The notes below the pieces were generated by a model. That model saw only the letters and a program-made list of their open reading frames with translations, was not told where the DNA came from and did no database searches. DNA of 64,000 nucleotides, taken from the NCBI GenBank assembly GCA_019638185.1, contig JAHBUH010000022.1, forward strand, positions 1 through 64,000. Direction: 5' to 3'. The number at the start of each line of letters is the position of its first letter. Within the stretch, counting starts at the first letter, position 1. The DNA is from Leadbetterella sp. (lineage in GTDB: Bacteria; Bacteroidota; Bacteroidia; Cytophagales; Spirosomataceae). Positions 50,824-58,617 of this stretch are shown one piece after another. A program made the position numbers and the translations under genes.

Positions 50824-51515
50824 TTGAAGCGATCAACTTATCAAAAACATACGGATCAGACACGGTCCTGAACATAGAATACCTGAGCATCCCCAAAGGC
50901 GAGAGCTTCGGACTCGTAGGAAATAACGGTGCCGGTAAAACCACCTTTTTCAGCCTGCTCCTTGACCTCATCCAGCCTTCCACCGGCCATATTATGAATC
51001 ACGGGGTGCAGGTCAATATCAGCGAAGACTGGAAGCCCTTCACCTCCGCTTTTATTGACGAGAGCTTCCTGATAGGCTACCTCACCCCGGAAGAATACTT
51101 TTACTTCATCGGTGACCTGCGCGGCCAGAACAAAGCAGACGTAGACGCCCTGCTGGATAAACACCGGGAGTTTTTTAACGACGAGATCCTGAACGGCAAA
51201 AAATACCTGCGCGACCTCTCCAAAGGGAACCAGAAAAAAGTGGGGATCATCGCCGCCCTGATCGGTAACCCCGAAGTCATCATCCTGGATGAGCCCTTCG
51301 CTAACCTGGACCCCACCACCCAGATCCGCCTGAAAAGGATCATCAAAGAGCTGGCTGATGACCCCGAAGTCACCATCCTGGTTTCCAGCCATGACCTGCT
51401 CCACACGGTAGAGGTTTCTAACCGGATCGTGGCGCTGCATAAAGGCGAAGTGGTGAAAGATATTGCTACTTCTGAGGAGACGCTGAAAGAGCTGGAGGCG
51501 TTCTTTGCGGTGTAG
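50820..51515 (+). CDS. ABC transporter ATP-binding protein
   Basis: 231 residues with Walker A GNNGAGKTT, signature LSKGNQKKV, Walker B VIILDEP and switch histidine in LVSSHDLLHTVE. It is coupled to the DUF5687 membrane gene by a 4-base overlap. The two together form an exporter. A strong terminator follows. Confidence 0.94.
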   Translation: MIEAINLSKTYGSDTVLNIEYLSIPKGESFGLVGNNGAGKTTFFSLLLDLIQPSTGHIMNHGVQVNISEDWKPFTSAFIDESFLIGYLTPEEYFYFIGDLRGQNKADVDALLDKHREFFNDEILNGKKYLRDLSKGNQKKVGIIAALIGNPEVIILDEPFANLDPTTQIRLKRIIKELADDPEVTILVSSHDLLHTVEVSNRIVALHKGEVVKDIATSEETLKELEAFFAV

Positions 51516-51521
51516 TCATTT

Positions 51522-51563
51522 TGTGCGAATTGAAAGCTGAACTTTCAATTCGCACATTTTTTT
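51522..51563 (+). terminator. Strong bidirectional terminator
   Basis: Perfect 15-bp stem TGTGCGAATTGAAAG (51522-51536) with CTTTCAATTCGCACA (51542-51556), a 5-base loop and seven T residues. It separates the ABC exporter from the convergent metalloprotease gene. Confidence 0.9.
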
Positions 51564-51605
51564 ACTATATTTTGTGAAATTTGGAAGTCCTTTCTCCCCG
51601 GAATT

Positions 51606-52871
51606 TCAATTTTTAACCTTTTTGTCATATCCGCTTTTAACCAGGAAGAGAACAGGATCATCCATCCCGATGATTTCTGAAATCGCATCGCGCTTATCAT
51701 CACAATTATCGTAATAAGACTTGCAGATTTCATAGCCTATATAATACCCCAGATCAGATGGCTTGTCTTTAACCCGGTAACTGTTATACAGCCAGTTACC
51801 TATATCCTGGTTACACAATTCGTTTTTAAACTCACTCCAGAGTTTACTTTCATTCTTTCTGCCATACTCATTTATATTTTCATTTCCGGTAATCAGCTCT
51901 GCCATAAAGTCACAGGCGCCTTCCCTTATAGATTGATAAAGAAGCGGGCATTTGACAGCCTCCGGGTCACGAGAAGGTTTTTGTTGGGTATGACCACATT
52001 CATGGGCTACCAGCCTTTTTAACTTCTCCCTGATATCTTCACCATTATTTTGAAAAACCGCCACTTCCGTACCTATTAAAACGAACCGGTCAGATACCGT
52101 CCCGCCCGTGTTTTTTATTCCTATCGCAAAACACACCTTAAACGGCTTAAACAGCGGATATAACTCGCTAAAACGCTTAAAAACCTCATTAATTACCGGT
52201 TCCATCTCTTTTGCCAGGTAGCTGTTTTTCCGGATAGACCTATAATAATCAATGTTCTTAGCGATGATTTCCACAAACTTTTCAGCTGTAAATTCTCTTA
52301 CCTGTATAAAATCAATTAATCCGTTTGTGGCTTTATCCAAATACTCTTTTTGAATAACTTCCACGCTATCCGCATAATGCTTACAATCTTTTAACTTATC
52401 GAATGCTACCCAAAAATGATCAATATCAACAGTAGTCACGTTCTTAGAATTTTCCGCCTTCAGCTCATCCCTTATTCGTCGCCTGACCGCGACTTCCTCA
52501 TCTGAAAGACTCTTAATAAACACATTTATGGTTCCCGACTCCGTATTTTCGGGATCATCGAACCGATATATCTTCAGCTTAAATTCTCCCGATTTCTGTG
52601 ACCTGTATTCAAACTTTTCGTATCCTGTGATATCATCCGGATAGTTGCTCTCAAATACAATCTGCCTCTCCTCAGAAAGCGAATAATAAACGGCTATGCC
52701 ATTATGGTATATGGAAAATTGATATACCCCGTCTTTTTCCAAATGTAGGGTGTAATCTAAAGTATCTCCCCGGGTTAAGGGGATATTTTCATACCCTTTA
52801 TTCAATTGAATCATGGTTTGTCCGTAACCGGAAAGAGTACAAAGCAGAATAAGAGATAGTATACTTCTCAT
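51606..52871 (-). CDS. Exported DUF2268-like zinc metalloprotease with N-terminal beta domain
   Basis: 421 residues. Signal peptide (ILSLILLCTLSGYGQ), a beta-rich domain of about 100 residues resembling bacterial pre-peptidase domains (DTLDYTLHLEKDGVYQFSIY), then a helical domain. The zinc motif is HECGH in RLVAHECGHTQQ, with a downstream glutamate in REGACDFMAELITG, as in DUF2268-type gluzincins. Clearly AT-rich. It lies downstream of a membrane-bound AraC regulator on the same strand, 98 bases away. Confidence 0.8.
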   Translation of the reverse strand: MRSILSLILLCTLSGYGQTMIQLNKGYENIPLTRGDTLDYTLHLEKDGVYQFSIYHNGIAVYYSLSEERQIVFESNYPDDITGYEKFEYRSQKSGEFKLKIYRFDDPENTESGTINVFIKSLSDEEVAVRRRIRDELKAENSKNVTTVDIDHFWVAFDKLKDCKHYADSVEVIQKEYLDKATNGLIDFIQVREFTAEKFVEIIAKNIDYYRSIRKNSYLAKEMEPVINEVFKRFSELYPLFKPFKVCFAIGIKNTGGTVSDRFVLIGTEVAVFQNNGEDIREKLKRLVAHECGHTQQKPSRDPEAVKCPLLYQSIREGACDFMAELITGNENINEYGRKNESKLWSEFKNELCNQDIGNWLYNSYRVKDKPSDLGYYIGYEICKSYYDNCDDKRDAISEIIGMDDPVLFLVKSGYDKKVKN

Positions 52872-52969
52872 TGTATTTAATAGTTTGGTTTGAGCTCAAA
52901 ACTATGACTTCTCTTTGAGGAGTATCGCTTACTATCTTTTTGGGGACGTCTAAAATCCGGATTTGGGAA

Positions 52970-54031
52970 TCATTTCCTGAAAAACTCAGAAGGTGTTTTC
53001 CCGGTATGCTTCTTAAATACGAGGTTAAAGCCAGACTTTGAATTGAAGCCTGAATCTAATGCCATTCCAAATAAGGTCTTGTGGCTCTCTTTCGGGTCTG
53101 AAATTTTCGAAATCACCTCCCTGACCCTGAATCCGTTCACAAAATCGTTGAAATTCTTTCCATAATAATTACTTATCAGGTAACTGACATACTTTACCGG
53201 CAAGCCCAATTCTTCAGCTAATTCCGCAACCGTTAATTTAGATCTCAGATAAATGGAATCTTCTCTAAAGACCTTTTGAAGTCGTAAAATCTCCACATTA
53301 TCATCAAAGCCGGAAAAGCCCTGGGTCAATGGTTTTGGTTTCAGGAGGGGTATTTCAAAAAAATCAGGTTTAAAATAAGCTACATAACCCAATAAAAATA
53401 TCAGGCTAACCAGTATCGTTTCGATTATTTTAAATGGGATCAGGTAAAAAGTTGAAGCTATCCAGACAGCAGGTATTAATAGCAGGAAACCGAATACTAA
53501 AAAAAATCTTTTGAAATAGGAATAAGCGCCCGGGACTTCCCGTGCCTGTTGCTTTAAAGCTAAAAGCTTTATAAAGTATGCACAAAAAACAACAATTGTA
53601 GAAACTAAAGGAAGTACTTCGACAAAGAAAAACCAGGTTTCAGATCTTACTATAAAGGCCCAATGCTGTACAAAAGGATAAAACTTTAGCAACACTTGAA
53701 ATCCTATCTCCAATCCTGCCGGAAGAAATAAAAAGAGATGGTGCCTGGATAATTTAAAATACGGATCAGTATTAACTTTTAAAAACAGCCAAAATGCCGG
53801 AGGCAGCAACCAATACGACTGCAGAACCCAAAAAGGGAACGCGTCCTCCGAATTATTATAGTGTGTGGCACTACCCCAGGAGAAGAGAATGGTACCTGTA
53901 ATGACAAAAACAATAATTCCTACCGAAACATTTGAAACACGGTTATTGGCTTTTTTGGAAATTAATCCCAGAAATAATAATGCCCCCTGAATAGATGCGG
54001 CAAGCAGAACTGTATCGTTTAGATTATTCAT
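52970..54031 (-). CDS. AraC family regulator with membrane sensor domain
   Basis: 353 residues. About seven hydrophobic helices fill residues 1-225 (for example VLLAASIQGALLFLGLI, VEVLPLVSTIVVFCAYFI, ILVSLIFLLGYVAYF). A C-terminal AraC DNA-binding domain follows (LTVAELAEELGLPVKYVSYL, VREVISKISDP, FGMALDSGFNSKSGFNLVFK, TGKTPSEFFRK). The organisation is that of membrane-embedded AraC regulators. It is AT-rich like the protease gene, which is a likely target. Confidence 0.9.
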   Translation of the reverse strand: MNNLNDTVLLAASIQGALLFLGLISKKANNRVSNVSVGIIVFVITGTILFSWGSATHYNNSEDAFPFWVLQSYWLLPPAFWLFLKVNTDPYFKLSRHHLFLFLPAGLEIGFQVLLKFYPFVQHWAFIVRSETWFFFVEVLPLVSTIVVFCAYFIKLLALKQQAREVPGAYSYFKRFFLVFGFLLLIPAVWIASTFYLIPFKIIETILVSLIFLLGYVAYFKPDFFEIPLLKPKPLTQGFSGFDDNVEILRLQKVFREDSIYLRSKLTVAELAEELGLPVKYVSYLISNYYGKNFNDFVNGFRVREVISKISDPKESHKTLFGMALDSGFNSKSGFNLVFKKHTGKTPSEFFRK

Positions 54032-54093
54032 CCTATTCTTAATAAATCCTATATAATCTACGCTGTTCTTTACTTACACACCTGGGAGTTCAC

Positions 54094-55197
54094 TTAATTC
54101 ACCATCACCGCCTCCGTAGCCGGCATAGTAGCATTCCTTATAGCGATCTTCTGAGCCAGTTTCTCCGCCACGTCCATAAAGGCGCCGGTCACCAGCTCAT
54201 GATCATCCATGGTGACGGGCCGGCCTTCGTCGCCACCCTCCCGGATCTTCTGTACGATGGGGATCTGGCCTAACAGCTCCACGCCCAGTTTCCCGGCCAG
54301 CTGCTGGCCGCCGCCCTGGCCGAAGAGGTAGTATTTGTTATCCGGCAGCTCAGCCGGGGTAAAATAAGACATATTCTCTATCACCCCCAGGATGGGCACA
54401 TTGATATTGCCCTGGCTGAACATGGATCCGCCCTTGGTGGCGTCAGCTACGGCCACTTTCTGCGGGGTGGTCACCACCACGGCCCCTGAAACGGGCACGG
54501 TCTGCACCAGGGTCAGGTGGATGTCGCTGGTGCCGGGAGGCATATCCAGCAGGAGGTAATCCAGCTCGCCCCAGTCCACATCGCCGAAGAACTGCCGCAG
54601 TGCCTGGCTGGCCATGGGGCCGCGCCATACCACCGCGCTGTCTGGCGGGGTAAGAAACCCGATGGAGATCATTTTGATCCCGTACTGCATGATGGGGGCT
54701 ATAAAATTTTTACCGTCCCGGGGAGATACCAGGGGCTGCATATCTTCGGCACCAAACATGATGGGGATGGAAGGCCCGGAGATGTCGGCATCCAGGATAC
54801 CCACTTTGGCGCCGGCTTTTTTGAGGGCCATGGCCAGGTTAACCGTTACCGTGGATTTCCCCACGCCTCCTTTGCCGGAAGAAATGGCAATGATATTCTT
54901 TACGCCCGGAAGCATGATGCTTTTGCGGGCATTCGCCGTTACATCCGACGTCATGTTAATATGAATCTCGAAACCGGTGCCCAGGTCGCGCTGAAGCGCT
55001 TCGATGCACCGCTGCCGGATCAGCTCTTTCAAAGGGCAGGCCGGTGTGGTCAGCACCACCGTAAACCGGATCTGGTCTAAACCCACTTCCACATCGCGGA
55101 TCATATTTAAGGAGACCAGGTCTTTCTTCAGGTCCGGCTCCTCCACCGTACTTAACGCTGCCAGTATTTTTTCTTTCGTGATTGAAAACTCACCCAT
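54094..55197 (-). CDS. mrp: Mrp/NBP35 family iron-sulfur carrier ATPase
   Basis: 367 residues. N-terminal MIP18-like domain (1-85: KILAALSTVEEPDLKKDLVS, TTPACPLKELIRQRCIEAL), then the P-loop ATPase with deviant Walker A SSGKGGVGKSTV, AKVGILDADISGPSIP, DYLLLDMPPGTSD and the cluster-binding area. The CxxC of typical Mrp (CPxC) is not visible: the segment reads ENMSYFTPAELPDNKYYLFG. It is expected to carry or insert 4Fe-4S clusters. Confidence 0.93.
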   Translation of the reverse strand: MGEFSITKEKILAALSTVEEPDLKKDLVSLNMIRDVEVGLDQIRFTVVLTTPACPLKELIRQRCIEALQRDLGTGFEIHINMTSDVTANARKSIMLPGVKNIIAISSGKGGVGKSTVTVNLAMALKKAGAKVGILDADISGPSIPIMFGAEDMQPLVSPRDGKNFIAPIMQYGIKMISIGFLTPPDSAVVWRGPMASQALRQFFGDVDWGELDYLLLDMPPGTSDIHLTLVQTVPVSGAVVVTTPQKVAVADATKGGSMFSQGNINVPILGVIENMSYFTPAELPDNKYYLFGQGGGQQLAGKLGVELLGQIPIVQKIREGGDEGRPVTMDDHELVTGAFMDVAEKLAQKIAIRNATMPATEAVMVN

Positions 55198-55289
55198 TTG
55201 TAAACTCTTTCTATTCTATACTTCTTTAGGTAGAACAGCCTCTGCGCGGAGGAAGTTCTTAAAAACCACCTGATTTCCTGCAAAATTCC

Positions 55290-56267
55290 TCAGCTGTAGT
55301 CCAGCAGCCGTCTTTCCACCGCTTCATACTCTTCGCTGACGTCAAAAAACGGGCGGAAGGCCCCGATTTTATCCAGCAGGTTCACCAGGAACACCCGGTG
55401 GGCCTCCGTTCCGGGATTCAGGGGCCGGTGGGCCAGGGCCGTCCGTACCCGGCTCCATTCCTCGCTGCGCCGGCAGGCCTCTTCCGTCATCACACTCTTC
55501 ATAAAGAGCTCCGCAATATAACCTTCAGCCACTTCATCCGGGTGGATGAGGTCAGGCTTATAAAACCGGTAGTCGCGCAGGTCATCCATCATCACTTCAA
55601 AAGACGGGAAATAGTACACCCCGGGCCAGCGGTTCACGGCTTCGTCACACAGCACGCGCAGCAGGGCTTTAGACACGCTGTTTTCCGGCAGCCCGTCTTT
55701 GGTATGCCTTACCGGGCTGACCGTGAGCATCACTTTCAATGCCGGGTTTACGCTGCGCAGCCGGGTGATCAGCCCGTTCAGCAGCTCCCTTTGCTCTTCC
55801 AGGCCCAGCAGGCGTTTCCCAAAACGCGAAGCGGGCAGTTTATGGCAGTTAGACACCCCCTTCTCCTCCCACGTATACACCCGGCTGGTCCCCGGCGTAA
55901 TGATCAGTAACCCGGCTCCTGCTAAAAACTCCCGGAACTCCCGCCCGGCGGCCCGGATACGTTCCAGGAGAGCGGCCGGGGAATCGCTGTAAAATTCAGA
56001 ATGATAATCCAGGTGAAAGAAAAGGCCGTCACGGCTTACCATCCGGGCTTCATCCGGCAGCCGGTCATCCAGGGCATGGCTCACCACCTCATACACCGAC
56101 TCCAGGTTATAAATGGTACCGAAGGGATTACTCATTACCGTGAACTTCCGCTCCTCCAAAAAGCGCCCTATCACCTCTGAAAAGCAGGAACCCAACGTAA
56201 TCACGCCGGCGCTGTGACCCAGCTTAAAATCATACGACGGAAGTTCAAGCGCTGTTCTTAATTTCAT
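55290..56267 (-). CDS. GSCFA domain protein
   Basis: 325 residues from ATG 56267; eight extra codons are open upstream. GHSAGVITLGSCFSEVIGRF contains the GSCF(S/A) nucleophile motif, FGTIYNLESV follows, and LLIITPGTSRVYTW and LTVSPVRHTKDGLPENS complete a SGNH/GDSL-like hydrolase fold. Substrate unknown. Restricted mostly to Bacteroidota and Proteobacteria. The 92 bases between it and mrp hold nothing notable. Confidence 0.93.
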   Translation of the reverse strand: MKLRTALELPSYDFKLGHSAGVITLGSCFSEVIGRFLEERKFTVMSNPFGTIYNLESVYEVVSHALDDRLPDEARMVSRDGLFFHLDYHSEFYSDSPAALLERIRAAGREFREFLAGAGLLIITPGTSRVYTWEEKGVSNCHKLPASRFGKRLLGLEEQRELLNGLITRLRSVNPALKVMLTVSPVRHTKDGLPENSVSKALLRVLCDEAVNRWPGVYYFPSFEVMMDDLRDYRFYKPDLIHPDEVAEGYIAELFMKSVMTEEACRRSEEWSRVRTALAHRPLNPGTEAHRVFLVNLLDKIGAFRPFFDVSEEYEAVERRLLDYS

Positions 56268-56350
56268 TGATACCGGTGCGAAACAGGGCATCTCAGCCCT
56301 GATTAGTAAATAAATAAACAGTAAAAGTACTTTAGACGGGGAAATATTTT

Positions 56351-56358
56351 TAGTTTTG
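56351..56358 (+). promoter_or_regulatory. Putative -7 element for the DUF937-OmpA gene
   Basis: TAGTTTTG matches TAnnTTTG, 29 bases before the ATG at 56388. No good -33 seen. Confidence 0.45.
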
Positions 56359-56387
56359 CACCTTGAAAATCAAAAAAACGCTTTCAT

Positions 56388-57590
56388 ATGAATCTATTTG
56401 AGAGTTTTGATGAAATCGTCAACGACGAGTTTATTGAAAAATTCAAATCTTACACATCAACAACACACGGTGACCTGAACGTTACCGTAAAAGGAGTATT
56501 TTATACGCTCCTGGCGGGGATGATCCGGAAAACATACAGCGACATGAGCGCCGGTATGCTTTTTAACCAGATCGAGGAGAATGCAAAACGGGTAAACCTG
56601 CCCGCTAACCTGGCCAGCATCTTCAGCCAGGATTCCGTGCTGAAAAAAATAGAGGTTGACGGTTCCAAGATCATTTCCCAGGTATTCCCGGCTTACAAAA
56701 GCCCCCTGTTGAGCATGATCAGCACCTATTCAGGGGTGAGCAAAGCCACCACTACCGTGGCATCGGATATTGTGGCGAACGTCATCATCTCCATGTTCAA
56801 AAAAGACATTGAAAGCGGAAAATGGGATAAAGACCAGATGATCAGCCTCCTGAGACAGCATCATGAGCCTCTTCTGAATGCTATCCCGGAACCTTTGCTG
56901 GAAAAAATGATCCCTTCCCTGGGCCTTCATGATCTCATGACCGTGCGGCCTTATGTGCCTAAAAAAGAAAAAAGTGAACCGGTCGGAAAAACCCGGGAAG
57001 AAACCGTGCAGGCCGTGGAATACGCTGACACCACCTCTGAAAGTTCTTCCTCTAACGGCTGGCTGATCGGGATCATCATTGGTATTTTAGCCATAGGTGG
57101 CAGTTTATACTATTATTATACCCAAAACGGAAACCTGAATTTCTTCTCCAAAAAAGAAGTGCCGGTAGAAAGCGTGGAGCCTTTGACCGAAGAAACCGGG
57201 ATGAAAGACTCTCTGGCTACTGAAGTTCAGGCCCCGGCCCCTGCAGTGGCAGACGACTTCACCGGCTTCAAAGCCTATGTGCTGAATGCCGCTGAACCGG
57301 CCGGAAAAGAATTTGACCTGAAATCCGTGAAATTTGTAACGGATTCTATTTCCCTGCAGCCGGCCTCGGTGGCGGTGGTAGACAGTATTGCCACACTGAT
57401 GGGAAATAACCCGCAGCTCCAGATCAAAATTACGGCATTTTCCGGCTCGGGGGAAAAAGCATTCAATAATAAGCGTGCCTTTTTCGTTAAAAGAATACTG
57501 ACCGCCAAAGGAATAGCCGCCATAAAGATCGATGCGGTTTCAGGCGGTATCGGAGAAGATTTTGCAAAAGTTAAGGTGATCAGTAAATAA
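56388..57590 (+). CDS. DUF937-OmpA two-domain membrane protein
   Basis: 400 residues. Residues 1-190 are helical and resemble DUF937 (TVKGVFYTLLAGMIRKTYS, GSKIISQVFPAYKSPLLSMI). A low-complexity linker leads to one transmembrane helix (GWLIGIIIGILAIGGSLYYY, about 224-243). The C-terminal 110 residues are an OmpA-like peptidoglycan-binding domain (SVAVVDSIATLMGNNPQLQI, NNKRAFFVKRILTAKGI). The DUF937 part should be cytoplasmic and the OmpA part periplasmic. Confidence 0.85.
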   Translation: MNLFESFDEIVNDEFIEKFKSYTSTTHGDLNVTVKGVFYTLLAGMIRKTYSDMSAGMLFNQIEENAKRVNLPANLASIFSQDSVLKKIEVDGSKIISQVFPAYKSPLLSMISTYSGVSKATTTVASDIVANVIISMFKKDIESGKWDKDQMISLLRQHHEPLLNAIPEPLLEKMIPSLGLHDLMTVRPYVPKKEKSEPVGKTREETVQAVEYADTTSESSSSNGWLIGIIIGILAIGGSLYYYYTQNGNLNFFSKKEVPVESVEPLTEETGMKDSLATEVQAPAPAVADDFTGFKAYVLNAAEPAGKEFDLKSVKFVTDSISLQPASVAVVDSIATLMGNNPQLQIKITAFSGSGEKAFNNKRAFFVKRILTAKGIAAIKIDAVSGGIGEDFAKVKVISK

Positions 57591-57652
57591 CCTTAAAAGA
57601 TACTAATAAACAGTCAGGATAAAATTCTGTAAATATTGTGAGAAACATTGGA

Positions 57653-57683
57653 ATGGAAACTCTTTTAGGGTTTCCATTTTTTT
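57653..57683 (+). terminator. Terminator after the DUF937-OmpA gene
   Basis: Stem ATGGAAAC (57653-57660) with GTTTCCAT (57670-57677), a 9-base loop and a run of seven T residues. Confidence 0.85.
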
Positions 57684-57764
57684 ACGGCCTATCCGGGGTA
57701 TTTAACCGCCGAAGGCAGAATATACCAGGAAGAAAGCGCGTTATATTCCCGGAAACAGCGTGCT

Positions 57765-58223
57765 ATGAATATCATCTTTTTTGTCTTTTTGCTTACTTTT
57801 CAAACCCCGGCCGATGTACGCCTGGAATTTCTCCGGGAAGTAAATACCCTCCGGGCGGAGGGCTGTACCTGCGGCAACGAGCATTTTGACCCCGTAAACC
57901 CGGTAACCTGGAATGAAACATTGGAAAAAACCGGTTTCCTGCACAGTAAAGACATGCAGACCCGCGGATACTTCTCCCACTTTTCCAAAAGAGGGAAATC
58001 ACCGGCTGACCGGCTTCGGGCCCAAGGTTATGTCTACCGGAGTTTTGCTGAAAATCTGTTTGCTGCTAAGGGATATACTCCCTCGGTAAAAGAGGTGGTC
58101 AGCGCCTGGAAGAACAGTACCAACCACTGTAAAAACCTGATGAACAATACCGTCACTGAAATGGGGGTGGGAATTTACAAAGGATACTACACACAATTAT
58201 TTGGCACCAGACAAACTAAATAA
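57765..58223 (+). CDS. CAP (SCP/PR1) domain protein, exported
   Basis: 152 residues with a short signal peptide (IIFFVFLLTFQTPA). CAP-domain motifs: LREVNTLRAEGC, VTWNETLEKTGFLHSKDM, YFSHFSKRGKSPADRLRAQG, AENLFAAKG and AWKNSTNHCKNLMNNTVTEM. The metal-binding histidines are present. Biochemical role unknown; such proteins are often exported. It starts about 80 bases after the upstream terminator. Confidence 0.9.
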   Translation: MNIIFFVFLLTFQTPADVRLEFLREVNTLRAEGCTCGNEHFDPVNPVTWNETLEKTGFLHSKDMQTRGYFSHFSKRGKSPADRLRAQGYVYRSFAENLFAAKGYTPSVKEVVSAWKNSTNHCKNLMNNTVTEMGVGIYKGYYTQLFGTRQTK

Positions 58224-58262
58224 CGAATAAATTTGTAATATTGTAGTAACAATGGTTTTTAG

Positions 58263-58514
58263 ATGGAAGATTTAACATTAAAAGTTGAGCAGGCTTTAGA
58301 TAATATCAGACCTTACCTGATCGCTGACGGAGGAAACGTAAAGGTTCTGGAAATCACCGGGGATAACGTGGTGAAACTGGAATTTATAGGTTCCTGTGGC
58401 AGTTGTCCTATGTCATCCATGACCTTCAAAGCGGGGCTTGAAGAAGCCATCTTGAAGAATGTTCCTGAAATTAAAAGTGTGGAAGCTGTAAATGTGGCGG
58501 TTGACTCCTATTAA
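58263..58514 (+). CDS. NifU-type iron-sulfur scaffold protein (Nfu)
   Basis: 83 residues, the NifU C-terminal domain alone: VEQALDNIRPYLIADGGNVK, then the cluster site SCGSCPMSSMTFK with two cysteines. It assembles a 4Fe-4S cluster as a dimer and delivers it to target proteins. Possible recipients here include the MoaA, U32 and ferredoxin proteins. A -7-like TAAATTTG lies at 58228. Confidence 0.94.
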   Translation: MEDLTLKVEQALDNIRPYLIADGGNVKVLEITGDNVVKLEFIGSCGSCPMSSMTFKAGLEEAILKNVPEIKSVEAVNVAVDSY

Positions 58515-58536
58515 ATATTGAACAATACGCTGCCGG

Positions 58537-58570
58537 GTTGCCTGTGATCCAAATCATGAGGCAACTTTTT
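58537..58570 (+). terminator. Terminator after the nfu gene
   Basis: Stem GTTGCCT (58537-58543) with AGGCAAC (58559-58565), followed by five T residues. Additional pairing is possible inside the loop (GAT with ATC). Confidence 0.75.
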
Positions 58571-58617
58571 GCATTAACGAACCACGCTAAAGCCGGACCT
58601 CAAAATAAACTGTAAGG

